DNA of 21,977 nucleotides from an uncultured Moraxella sp. (GCA_937975585.1 CALJUC010000157.1:1-21977); one strand, 5' to 3'; shown: positions 8,730 through 16,796, counted from the stretch's first letter. The notes: a model not told the origin generated them from the letters alone. Made by a program: numbers and translations.

Positions 8730-9138
8730 AATTTTACCTACCGCATCAATCAACAAATACTTGATTATAGATAATCGCCAAACGAAGTCAACTGATAAAC
8801 ATTTATCCTTTTTTTTAATAGTTGGTTAGAAAAGAGGGTTTGTTTTTAAAGAGCGTTTATAATAAATTTACGTCGTATTATACTGACAAAAGGTTTGGAT
8901 CTTTCAGAGATTTAGTTGATAAGCTTTTCCAATACATAAGCTTAATCCCATTTTATAAATTTTCATCATGATAAAAAACATTCAAAAAAATCTATGGTTT
9001 GCTGCGCTACGCATTTTGATGAAGGCTAGACATATCTATTAAGAAAGAAATTCGATTTATAAACTGTCGTATTTTAGGGGATTACCTACAAAAATCGTTT
9101 TAGAATACCGCTGTCATTTTATAGCAAGGACAATCATC
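8730..9138. other. AT-rich intergenic region between divergent genes
   Basis: About 400 AT-rich bases upstream of both the minus-strand zinc-ribbon gene and the plus-strand truncated permease. The only ORF is 24 codons (8968-9042), without a ribosome-binding site, and is not called. AAGGA at 9126-9130 serves the permease ATG at 9139. No strong hairpin or paired promoter was identified. Confidence 0.5.
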
Positions 9139-9762
9139 ATGTCTCAACAACCAAGCCCTTTATTGGGCTTTTCTCTTGCCCTCATCGCCAGCATGACTTG
9201 GGGGTCACTACCATTGGCAGCACAACAGGTGCTACAAGTGATGGATGCACCAACGTTCGTATGGAGTCGATTTTTGGTGGCAGCGATTGTGGTGTTTGGT
9301 TTGCTGTGGTATCGCAAAGGGCTGCTGCCACTTAAGCAGATTTCTCGTAAAACTTGGCTTATTATTGTGATGGGTGTGGTGGGGCTAACATTGAATTTCA
9401 CCCTATATTCGCAGGCGTTGCTCTATATTTCGCCAACGACTAATCAAGTGTTATGGCAGTTTGCGCCCTTTGGCATAATTGTGATGGGGTTTTTGTTGTT
9501 GTGGCAGGCGCGGTGTTGGCGGTGGCTGGCGATAAGTTATTGGCAAAAAAATAGATTTTCACGATTATCACTCAGTTTAATCATAAGATTAACTCACGAA
9601 AGCTATTTTTTCGTGCTATTGAATAGCATCGTAAACAGCATATATTCTTGGGAAAATATAGACGAAAAGCAATTTAGTCTATATTGGTATTTAGATAGTC
9701 TAACTATGAATAGAACTTTGCGTAGTAAGATTTTACAATATCCCTACTTTAATATTCTTTAA
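9139..9762 (+). pseudogene. EamA/DMT-type permease, truncated after about four helices
   Basis: The first 125 or so residues are a clear EamA-type drug/metabolite transporter half: LALIASMTWGSLPLAAQQVL, FVWSRFLVAAIVVFGLL, LIIVMGVVGLTLNFTLYSQAL, and SPTTNQVLWQFAPFGIIVMGFLLL. Full-length members have about ten helices and nearly 300 residues. From about 9500 the reading frame goes into Trp/Arg-rich sequence with no family character. The frame starting near 9499 would instead read VVAGAVLAVAGDKLLAKK and then stop, which looks like part of the next transporter helix. From about 9550 the DNA becomes distinctly more AT-rich, and the ORF continues by chance to 9762 with no recognisable domain. I read this as a permease gene that has lost its 3' half through deletion or rearrangement, with unrelated sequence joined on. 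Start ATG 9139 has a good AAGGA. Confidence 0.75.
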
Positions 9763-9798
9763 TAATTTTAGAACCGCTTAGTAAGTAAAGGAAATCAA

Positions 9799-10350
9799 AT
9801 GGCACGTCTTACTGTTAATACTGTAGAAACCGCCCCAGAAAAAGCAAAAGAGCGTATTGCCGCCGTTGAAAAAGCGAATGGCTTTATCCCAAATCTGATT
9901 GGTGTGCTATCAAACTCACCACATGCATTAGAAATGTATCAAGAAGTCGGCAAAATGAATAGCCGTAATAGCCTAACGGCAGAAGAGATTGAAGTAGTAC
10001 AAATCACTGCTGCAGCGCACAATGGCTGTGATTTTTGTGTTGCTGGCCATACCAAAGTTGGCACAAAGCTAAAAATGCCTGAAAACGTGATAAATGCATT
10101 ATGTAAGCGCACTAACATCGAAGACAATGCTAAATATCAAGCACTTGCACAGTTTACTATGCAGTTAATTGACAATCGTGGCCAAGTATCAGATAGCGAA
10201 TTACAAGCAATCAAAGACGCTGGCTATAATGATACCAATATTCTTGATATCGTTATGGGTGTTGCCCTGGCGACTCTGTGTAACTATGCCAATAACGTGG
10301 CAAAAACAGATATCAACCCAGAATTACAACCTTTTGCACCAAAAAGATAA
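9799..10350 (+). CDS. Carboxymuconolactone decarboxylase family (AhpD-like) protein
   Basis: A 183-residue all-helical protein of the CMD/AhpD fold. The redox motif C77-D-F-C80 with H84 and E65 twelve residues before the first Cys matches the E-x11-CxxC-x3-H arrangement of AhpD-type alkylhydroperoxidases. The protein is therefore more likely a peroxidase or thiol oxidoreductase than a true decarboxylase. The early part (EKANGFIPNLIGVLSNSP) is typical of the uncharacterised peroxidase-related subgroup. There is no signal peptide, so it should be cytoplasmic. AAAGGA precedes the ATG at 9799. A strong terminator follows, so it appears to be a single gene. It is separate from the oxidoreductase operon that starts 143 bases later, although a protective role there is conceivable. 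The natural reductant partner is not visible. Confidence 0.85.
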   Translation: MARLTVNTVETAPEKAKERIAAVEKANGFIPNLIGVLSNSPHALEMYQEVGKMNSRNSLTAEEIEVVQITAAAHNGCDFCVAGHTKVGTKLKMPENVINALCKRTNIEDNAKYQALAQFTMQLIDNRGQVSDSELQAIKDAGYNDTNILDIVMGVALATLCNYANNVAKTDINPELQPFAPKR

Positions 10351-10415
10351 TCGTAATCTAACGCAATAATACGCCAAGCAAATCGTTGAGATTTTGCAAA
10401 TTTGATTGCATAAAG

Positions 10416-10449
10416 CCGTTCATCTCAACTGGTGGTGAACGGTTTTTTT
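10416..10449 (+). terminator. Intrinsic terminator after the AhpD-like gene
   Basis: CCGTTCA (10416-10422) pairs with TGAACGG (10436-10442), extendable by a G-U and a C-G pair, and is followed by seven T (10443-10449). It lies about 65 bases past the stop at 10350 and only 45 bases before the next ATG, so a promoter for the next operon has little room after it. Confidence 0.8.
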
Positions 10450-10493
10450 GATTTACCTTTTTTGGCTTAGATATATTTTTTTTAGGTTAACTC

Positions 10494-11681
10494 ATGAATC
10501 AGTTCAGCCCATTAGATTTAGCGACTTATGCTAGTCAACCACTTGCACTCACTGCGCCTTTAGAGAAGATTGTCGCGTGGGAACATAATAGCGATTTATT
10601 GCGTAATATACACGTTGCTGCACAGCAACTGCTTGATCCTATCGCAATTGATAAAGGCTATTACCCCATCAAAGAAATGGGTGAGTTGGCTAAATTAGGG
10701 GCGTTCGCCACACATTTAACCAGTCAAGGCAATCGCTTTATGACCGCCATCGAAAGCACGGCTCAAATTGCTGAAGTATGTGGTACGACCGGCTTTTTGT
10801 CTTGGTGCCATCAAGTCATGGGATTTTATCTAGACCAATCTGAGAATACGGGCTTAAAAAATCGTGTTTTGCCAAATCACGCGCTTGGCAATACCTTTGG
10901 CGGTACGGCCTTGTCCAATCCAATGAAAACTTGGGCAAATATTGAGCCGATGATTATGCGCGCCAAAAAAGTTGAAGGCGGCTACCGTGTTTCAGGCACG
11001 CTACCTTGGATTAGCCATATTGCGCCTAATCAGTATTGTGGCGCAGTCGCAACGGTCGAAAATATCGGTGGTGCTACATTCGATATTTTCTTTCTATTGG
11101 CTTTTGATGAAGCTAGAAAGGGCGCATGGAAGTTAAATCAATGTCCGGTGTTTAGTGGTATGGAAGGCTCAAGCACTTGGCAGATTGAACTCAACGATTA
11201 CTTTGTACCGACTGATGATATCATCGCCGACCCTGCCAAGCCGTTTATTGAGCGCATTCGAGCCACATTTGTGTTGATGCAATTAGGTATTGGTGTTGGC
11301 ATTATTCAAGGGGCGATTAATGATATTCGCGCCGTGGAAAGTCAATTGGGGCACGTTAACCAATTCCTAGAAGACCAGGCAGATGGCTTGCAGTTAGGAT
11401 TAGATGGGGCAGTGTCTCGTACTCGGGCGCTTGCCAATACCCCGTTTGATCCAAGCAAAGACTATTTGCTTGATGTGCTTGATTTACGCATCCAAGGGGC
11501 GAAGTTATCACTGAGAGCCACGCAAGCTGCCATGCTTCATCAAGGGGCAAGGGGCTATTTGATGACTGCCAATCCACAACGACGCCTACGCGAAGCGCAG
11601 TTTGTGGCGATTGTTACCCCAGCTATTAAGCATCTACGGTTTTTATCACATCAATTGTTGACCGAGGTAACACCGCAATGA
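10494..11681 (+). CDS. Acyl-CoA dehydrogenase-fold flavoprotein, possible monooxygenase
   Basis: A 395-residue flavoprotein of the acyl-CoA dehydrogenase superfamily, seen from the overall layout: helical N-terminus (ELAKLGAFATHL), GTTGFLSWCHQ flavin region, middle beta domain (GYRVSGTLPWISH), a segment ending in DYFVPTDDII, and a helical C-terminal bundle. The usual YEGT motif with the catalytic Glu of true acyl-CoA dehydrogenases is not visible: the C-terminus reads GARGYLMTANPQRRLREAQF, then VTPAIKHLRFL. This suggests a relative such as a flavin-dependent oxidase or monooxygenase (compare SfnC, DszC or nitroalkane oxidase), not beta-oxidation. Its stop overlaps the next ATG (ATGA), so it is translationally coupled to a rubredoxin reductase, and ABC transporter genes follow. 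Its substrate is probably what the transporter imports. ATG at 10494 has only a weak AGG upstream. Confidence 0.75.
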   Translation: MNQFSPLDLATYASQPLALTAPLEKIVAWEHNSDLLRNIHVAAQQLLDPIAIDKGYYPIKEMGELAKLGAFATHLTSQGNRFMTAIESTAQIAEVCGTTGFLSWCHQVMGFYLDQSENTGLKNRVLPNHALGNTFGGTALSNPMKTWANIEPMIMRAKKVEGGYRVSGTLPWISHIAPNQYCGAVATVENIGGATFDIFFLLAFDEARKGAWKLNQCPVFSGMEGSSTWQIELNDYFVPTDDIIADPAKPFIERIRATFVLMQLGIGVGIIQGAINDIRAVESQLGHVNQFLEDQADGLQLGLDGAVSRTRALANTPFDPSKDYLLDVLDLRIQGAKLSLRATQAAMLHQGARGYLMTANPQRRLREAQFVAIVTPAIKHLRFLSHQLLTEVTPQ

Positions 11682-13081
11682 TTGAGCAAGACTCAGAATT
11701 AGCACCTATCAATATGGATGAGCAAGGCAATCCAACAGATGGCCGTGGGGATTGGAAAAAGTTTCTTTGCCGAGCTTGCGGCTGGATTTATGATGAAAAA
11801 TTGGGTGACCCTGATGGCGGGCTTGCGCCAGGCACTCGCTTTGAAGAGATTCCAAATGACTGGGAATGTCCGCTGTGTGGCGTGACCAAGCGAGATTTTG
11901 AGCCTTATATTCAGCGTGCTATTAACATTGTCAAACCACAGCTCAACCCTGTCGGGGATACGGGCGGTTTGGTGGTGATTGGGGCGGGGCTAGCCGGTTG
12001 GTCGGTCATCGAAGCCGTACGTGCGCTGGATGACCAGTATCCGATTACGTTAATCACAGCCGATAGCGGCGATCGATATCACAAACCGCAACTGTCGATT
12101 GCGATTAGTCAAAACAAAAATGCCGAAAACTTGATCACCCAAACCGCGGTAACCGAAAGCGAGCGGCTGAATATCGGCTTGGTTGCCAACACGTTTGTTC
12201 TGCATATCGATACCATAAATAAGCAAGTTCGTACGACTCGTGGTGACTTTGGTTATGAATCACTGGTGTTTGCGATTGGGGCAAAGCCTGCTTTGCCAAA
12301 AAGCCTGCCGCCTGAGTTCGTATGGCGAATTAACCACGTAGATATGTTTGCCAAACTACAGCAAAAGCTTGCCAATAAGCCAACGCAGTCAGTTGCTATT
12401 GTCGGTGCCGGGATGATTGGTTCTGAATTGGCGGAAGATATCGTCAAAGCAGGCCATAAAGTCACCTTAATCGACCGCAATGCATTGCCACTGGCTGAAA
12501 TTTTGCCAACCAAGGCAAGCCAAATGGTCAAAGACGCTTTGGTACGTACTGATATCAACTTTTTGGGCAACCACAGCGTGAGTCGCATTGAGCAAACTGA
12601 TGAACAATACGTCATTCATTTTGCTGAGAATGATAAAACAGTAATCGCTGATGAAGTGGTTGCAAGTACCGGCTTAATCGTGGACGGACGTTTGCCAAAT
12701 CGAGCAGGTGTGGAATTTGTGCCGCAGCAAGGCATTATTGTCGATAGTGACACCTTGCAAACCTCCCAAGCGAATATCTATGCGATAGGGGATTGTATGG
12801 CCATTGGTGGTCAAGCTTGCCGCTTTGTCGCGCCACTACGTCAGCAAGCCGATACCATTGCTCACCAAATCTTGAGTCTTGCGTGTGAGGACTATCATCA
12901 CCAAGCCCCAGTGATTCGCCTAAAAACCAAATCCGTTGCGGTCACGGTGACAGGTAGACCTTGCAAAGACACCGCATGGGAAACCGTGGTCGATGACGGT
13001 AACGTGCTGACAATGCGACAACCGAAAGAGACAGGCGATGGCCGTGTAGAAATTGTCGTAAATAATGGGTTTTCTTTATAG
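11678..13081 (+). CDS. Fused rubredoxin / FAD-dependent NAD(P)H reductase
   Basis: A 467-residue electron-transfer protein. Residues 29-75 are a rubredoxin domain with iron ligands C31, C34 (CRACGWIYD) and C64, C67 (CPLCG). The rest is a two-dinucleotide-fold reductase: FAD loop GAGLAG (102-107), NAD(P)H loop GAGMIGSELAE, and the C-terminal FAD motif IYAIGDC. It resembles rubredoxin-NAD+ reductase with its rubredoxin attached, so electrons could pass from NAD(P)H through FAD to the Fe(Cys)4 centre within one chain. The gene overlaps the stop of the acyl-CoA-dehydrogenase-like gene by four bases, implying stoichiometric production and making that protein the likeliest electron acceptor. Such fusions also occur near nitrate and nitrite genes, so another acceptor is possible. 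The protein has no signal peptide and should be cytoplasmic. Confidence 0.88.
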   Translation: MIEQDSELAPINMDEQGNPTDGRGDWKKFLCRACGWIYDEKLGDPDGGLAPGTRFEEIPNDWECPLCGVTKRDFEPYIQRAINIVKPQLNPVGDTGGLVVIGAGLAGWSVIEAVRALDDQYPITLITADSGDRYHKPQLSIAISQNKNAENLITQTAVTESERLNIGLVANTFVLHIDTINKQVRTTRGDFGYESLVFAIGAKPALPKSLPPEFVWRINHVDMFAKLQQKLANKPTQSVAIVGAGMIGSELAEDIVKAGHKVTLIDRNALPLAEILPTKASQMVKDALVRTDINFLGNHSVSRIEQTDEQYVIHFAENDKTVIADEVVASTGLIVDGRLPNRAGVEFVPQQGIIVDSDTLQTSQANIYAIGDCMAIGGQACRFVAPLRQQADTIAHQILSLACEDYHHQAPVIRLKTKSVAVTVTGRPCKDTAWETVVDDGNVLTMRQPKETGDGRVEIVVNNGFSL

Positions 13082-13126
13082 TTTTTAGTAGAAAAAGTAG
13101 TTAGGTAAAAATCAACTATCCATATC

Positions 13127-13162
13127 CCAAAATATGATAAGTATTTTGGCTTGCCTTTTTTT
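13127..13162 (+). terminator. Hairpin with T-run between reductase and binding-protein genes
   Basis: CCAAAATA (13127-13134) pairs with TATTTTGG (13142-13149) around seven bases. CTTGCC and then seven T (13156-13162) follow. The stem is AT-rich and the T-run is six bases away, so it may be a weak or partial terminator that lowers transporter expression, or an operator-like palindrome for a promoter in this 122-base gap. Confidence 0.4.
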
Positions 13163-13203
13163 AATATAAGCCGTTTCTTGTTACATTGTAAAAGCAAAAA
13201 TTT

Positions 13204-14664
13204 ATGAGCAACCGCCCTGATAATATTTTCCGCCCTTTTGATAGTGATAGCCAATTAAACTTTGGCAGTTGTACCTGTGGCAAGCACCAAAGCCAATCTG
13301 AGTGTAATGCCAGTTTTAATCAAGACCAAATAGGGCAAGTGAGTAATTTGCAAAAAAGCTATGGCGAGCAAAGTACCACTGAGCAATTAAGCCATGACTT
13401 GGTCGAAGCAGTTGCAGTCAAAGCCTTGTTTCCGCATGAACCGACTCGACGCGCGTTCTTGAAATCGGTCGGTACGGGTACGGCAATGGCAGCGATTGCC
13501 AGCGTTTTACCTATCGCAAGTTTACAAGAAGCGGCCGCACTTGATAAGCTCAATCCTGAAAAAAAACAAGTCGATATTGGTTTTTTACCCATCTTGTGTG
13601 CGACGCCACTCATTATGGCGGACCCAATGGGTTTTTACCAAGAGCAGGGTATTAAGGCAAATTTGCTCAAGCGAGCAGGGTGGGCATTGGTTCGTGACCA
13701 AATGATGAACCGTGAACTTGATGCGACCCACTTTCTTGCACCCATGCCGCTTGCGATTAGTTTGGGGCTTGGCTCGGCACAGCAAGACATGAAAGTAGCC
13801 GCAATTCAAAATATCAATGGTCAAGCCCTTGTCATGTCGCTCAAGCACAAGGATAATCGTGACCCGAAAAACTGGAAAGGCATGATCTTTGCCATTCCAT
13901 TTGAGCATTCAATCCACAATTATTTATTGCGTTACTTTTTGGCGGAACATGGCCTTGATCCTGACAAAGACGTCAAGCTACGTCTGACCACACCACCTGA
14001 TATGATTGCCAACTTAAAAGCAGGCAATATTGATGGTTTCTTTGGTCCTGAGCCATTTAATCAACGAGCGGTTTGGGATAAAGCGGGTTATATCCATACA
14101 CTTTCTCGAGATATTTGGAATGGTCATCCCTGTTGTTCATTTGGTACATCACAAAGCTTTATTAATGAAAATCCTCAGACCTTTTTGGCGATGAATCGAG
14201 CGATTATCAAAGCCAACGTGATGGCCAACGACCGTACGATACGTCGTGGGCTTTCAACGTTATTGTCACAGCCAAATTACTTAAATCAGCCAGAATTGGT
14301 ACTGCGTCAATCACTCATGGGTCGGTTTGCCGATGGCGTTGAACACGTGCAAGACCACCCAGACCGCATGAACTTTGACGTATTGCCGTGGTATAGCGTG
14401 GCAGTATGGATGATGACGCAAATGAAGCGCTGGGGTTACATAAAAGGCGATGTTAATTACCAAGATATCGCCGAAAAGGTATTTATGCTGACGGATGCCA
14501 AAAAACAAATGCAAGCGATGGGTTACCCAGTCAAAGACAAACTCAGCAAAGATGGCTCGGGCTTGGTAACTGGTTATCCTGCGTTTAGCGTGATGGGTAA
14601 GGCCTTCGACCCAAGCAATCCGACAGGTTATCTCAATTCGTTTGCGATTGGTCAAAAGGGGTAA
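13204..14664 (+). CDS. CmpA/NrtA-family ABC transporter binding protein with Tat signal and Cys/His-rich N-terminus
   Basis: A 486-residue solute-binding protein of the nitrate/bicarbonate (NrtA/CmpA) branch, expected to be exported and to hand a small anion to the permease encoded next. Residues 80-112 are a twin-arginine signal (TRRAFLKSVG, R82/R83, then a hydrophobic Ala-rich stretch). Unusually, about 80 residues precede it, with C23, C25, H28 and C34 in FGSCTCGKHQSQSEC. The binding domain shows AGWALVRD (W160), NINGQAL (Q207), FEHSIHNYLLRYFLAEHG (H238) and GPEPFNQRAV. The place where NrtA-type proteins usually read HPEKVLG reads HPCCSFG here (308-314), so the basic residue thought to touch nitrate is replaced by Cys. 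The ligand may therefore not be nitrate. Six bases separate its stop from the permease start. The ribosome-binding site is weak. Confidence 0.85.
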   Translation: MSNRPDNIFRPFDSDSQLNFGSCTCGKHQSQSECNASFNQDQIGQVSNLQKSYGEQSTTEQLSHDLVEAVAVKALFPHEPTRRAFLKSVGTGTAMAAIASVLPIASLQEAAALDKLNPEKKQVDIGFLPILCATPLIMADPMGFYQEQGIKANLLKRAGWALVRDQMMNRELDATHFLAPMPLAISLGLGSAQQDMKVAAIQNINGQALVMSLKHKDNRDPKNWKGMIFAIPFEHSIHNYLLRYFLAEHGLDPDKDVKLRLTTPPDMIANLKAGNIDGFFGPEPFNQRAVWDKAGYIHTLSRDIWNGHPCCSFGTSQSFINENPQTFLAMNRAIIKANVMANDRTIRRGLSTLLSQPNYLNQPELVLRQSLMGRFADGVEHVQDHPDRMNFDVLPWYSVAVWMMTQMKRWGYIKGDVNYQDIAEKVFMLTDAKKQMQAMGYPVKDKLSKDGSGLVTGYPAFSVMGKAFDPSNPTGYLNSFAIGQKG

Positions 14665-14670
14665 CGCGAC

Positions 14671-15549
14671 ATGACAAAACTCTCGACCAAGACCAAAGGC
14701 TATCTGTTATCGTTGCTAATAGTGCTTGCCACCATTGGCATATGGCAACTGGCAACCTTGCCAAAACAAATCCACGCACCGACCGAGCCGCTAAAGCTTG
14801 AGTACAGTGTGCTGATGGGTGATATCCCAGAAGGCACCAAACCGGGTGCGGTAATCAAAAGTCAAAAAAGCGAATTTCCAAGCCCGACTGATTTTGCCCA
14901 AACCGCATGGGGACATATTTCTGATCCATTTTATGACAGAGGTCTAAATGATAAGGGTATCGGTATTCAGCTAGGCTATTCAATTGGGCGTGTATTGCTT
15001 GGTTTTTTATTGGCGATGATTGTCGCGATTCCACTCGGTTATCTGATTGGGATGTCACCTGTGCTTGGCAGTGCGTTAATGCCATTTATTCAACTGTTAA
15101 AGCCGATTTCTCCCTTGGCATGGATGCCAATTGCACTTTATACCATCAAGGATTCAAACGCTTCGAGTATCTTTGTGATTTTTATCTGCTCGATTTGGCC
15201 AATGCTGACCAATACGGCGTTCGGTGTGGCCAATGTTCGACGAGAGTGGCGCAATGTCGCGCGCACCCTTGAGTTATCACCGATGCAGACAGCGACCAAA
15301 ATCGTGATTCCTGCTGCCGCACCAACGATTGTGACGGGTATGCGAATTTCGATGGGGATTGCTTGGCTGGTGATTGTGGCGGCAGAGATGCTAGTCGGTG
15401 GTACGGGTATTGGTTATTTTGTGTGGAATCAATGGAATAATCTGTCACTTGCTAATGTTATTTTTGCGGTGTTGCTCATCGGGTTTGTGGGGATGATGCT
15501 AGATTGGATGTTTGGATTGCTACAAAAAAGGGTAAGTTATGTTGAATAA
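14671..15549 (+). CDS. NrtB/SsuC-type ABC transporter permease
   Basis: A 292-residue inner-membrane permease of the nitrate/sulfonate/taurine ABC family. A hydrophobic first helix (YLLSLLIVLATIGIWQLATL) is followed by a periplasmic loop of about 70 residues and then about five more helices. The cytoplasmic EAA-type coupling loop starts near residue 192 (EWRNVARTLELSPMQTA, then VIPAAAPTIVTGMRISMG) and is where the ATPase docks. The next membrane segment (AWLVIVAAEMLVGGTGIGY) is characteristic of NrtB/SsuC. It follows the binding protein by six bases, and its end overlaps the ATPase gene by 11 bases, so the three are one unit. The substrate is set by the binding protein and is not known. Confidence 0.88.
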   Translation: MTKLSTKTKGYLLSLLIVLATIGIWQLATLPKQIHAPTEPLKLEYSVLMGDIPEGTKPGAVIKSQKSEFPSPTDFAQTAWGHISDPFYDRGLNDKGIGIQLGYSIGRVLLGFLLAMIVAIPLGYLIGMSPVLGSALMPFIQLLKPISPLAWMPIALYTIKDSNASSIFVIFICSIWPMLTNTAFGVANVRREWRNVARTLELSPMQTATKIVIPAAAPTIVTGMRISMGIAWLVIVAAEMLVGGTGIGYFVWNQWNNLSLANVIFAVLLIGFVGMMLDWMFGLLQKRVSYVE

Positions 15550-16390
15550 AGAAGCATTGATTGAGGTCAAAAACTTAACCAAACATTACGGCGACAATGA
15601 GAATGTCTTTGAAAACGTCAACTTTGACATCCATAAGAATGAATTTATCTGCCTCATTGGTCATTCTGGCTGTGGTAAATCGACGATTCTGAATGCGCTA
15701 GCAGGGTTAGAGCGTGCCAGTAGTGGCAATATCTTGATGGAAGGTCACGCTGTCACTGCACCAGGCCTTGAGCGTGGTGTGGTTTTTCAAAGTCACGCGT
15801 TATTGCCTTGGCTTAGCGTTGCTGAGAATATTGCCTTCGCTATCAAAGCTAAAACGCCTAATATTACCGCCACAGCATTAGATGAACAAGTTAATCACTA
15901 TTTGGCGATGGTTGGTCTTGCCGGGGTCAAACATAAAAAACCGAGTGAACTGTCAGGCGGCATGAAACAGCGCGTCGGGATTGCCCGAGCCTTTGCTACA
16001 CAACCGAAGATGCTGTTGATGGACGAACCCTTTGGGGCGTTGGATGCCTTAACTCGTGGTGTGATTCAAGATGAGTTGGTGAATATCGTTGATGAAACGC
16101 ATCAAACCGTGTTTATGATTACCCATGATATTGACGAAGCAATTTTGCTTGCCGACCGCATTTTCTTGATGAGTAATGGCCCTAGAGCGTTTTTGGCAGA
16201 AATTGTGGAAAATACCATTCCTAAGCCACGGCATCGCGACAATATCCATCATCACAGCCATTATTATAAGATTCGCAATCACTTACTTGATTTTCTGGTT
16301 CATCGTAGTAAAACGTTGCAACAAAAAAATGAGCGACCTAAACACCCGAACATCATTAACTTTGAGTATGAGGGTTGGAGTGGGTTATAA
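15539..16390 (+). CDS. NrtD/SsuB-type ABC transporter ATP-binding protein
   Basis: A 283-residue ATPase subunit that powers the transporter. Motifs in order are Walker A GHSGCGKST (41-49), Q-loop VVFQSHALLPWL, signature LSGGMKQR, Walker B MLLMDEPFGALD and switch His in MITHD. The PFGALD form and the DEAILLADRIFLMSNGP continuation are typical of the nitrate/sulfonate/taurine group. The C-terminal tail after residue 225 is rich in His, Lys and Arg (HHHSHYYKIRNHLL), as in NrtD-type proteins, and carries no second ATPase domain. ATG at 15539 lies inside the permease gene with AGGG just upstream, which gives translational coupling. No clear plus-strand terminator follows. Confidence 0.9.
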   Translation: MLNKEALIEVKNLTKHYGDNENVFENVNFDIHKNEFICLIGHSGCGKSTILNALAGLERASSGNILMEGHAVTAPGLERGVVFQSHALLPWLSVAENIAFAIKAKTPNITATALDEQVNHYLAMVGLAGVKHKKPSELSGGMKQRVGIARAFATQPKMLLMDEPFGALDALTRGVIQDELVNIVDETHQTVFMITHDIDEAILLADRIFLMSNGPRAFLAEIVENTIPKPRHRDNIHHHSHYYKIRNHLLDFLVHRSKTLQQKNERPKHPNIINFEYEGWSGL

Positions 16391-16796
16391 GGACCTGTAC
16401 GTAATACTGAGCAGGTAGCATAGTAACCGGTTGTAAGAGATTTTGTTCGATTTTAAATATCTCTTTAATTCTTTAGCTTTTTTAATAGCTCACTAAAAAT
16501 AATTGTTCTTCGTAAGTAATTTTTATCATGACAAAAAGTTATAGTCAGAGTTGACCTCATTAACTATGAAAATATCGCAAAATAAAAAGCCTATAAAGCT
16601 ACCGTCTTATAGGCATCTCAATAAACATCGGTAACGCTACCTAACTAATAAATAGGTTTTTTATGCAAGTGAAAAATACTTAAAAATGCTCGATAAAATT
16701 CCTTAACGTGCTATTTTTTCCGTTTTCTGTGATTACCCCTAATATTTCAATTAACATGCTATTATGCAATCTACTAATTTTGATGACTTGTTGTGA
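16391..16796. other. Intergenic region between convergent operons
   Basis: About 400 AT-rich bases between the 3' ends of the ABC operon and the molybdenum-cofactor operon. It holds the minus-strand terminator at 16578-16614. No ORF with family character, tRNA or mobile-element end was seen. ACCTG and CAGGT at 16390-16420 form only a weak five-pair stem. Confidence 0.5.
16578..16614 (-). terminator. Intrinsic terminator ending the molybdenum-cofactor operon
   Basis: GCCTATAA (16589-16596) and TTATAGGC (16607-16614) form a perfect eight-pair stem with a ten-base loop. Read on the minus strand, it is followed by TTTTTATTTTGC, a good T-tract. It lies about 180 bases beyond the stop of the transporter gene at 16797. 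On the plus strand no T-tract follows, so it is directional. Confidence 0.7.

Noticed and set aside
8730..8756. TTG start adding nine residues to the zinc-ribbon protein
   Set aside because: No ribosome-binding site; ATG at 8729 gives the usual zinc-ribbon opening.
8968..9042. 24-codon ORF in the 8730-9138 gap
   Set aside because: No ribosome-binding site, no recognisable family, in AT-rich DNA where such ORFs arise by chance.
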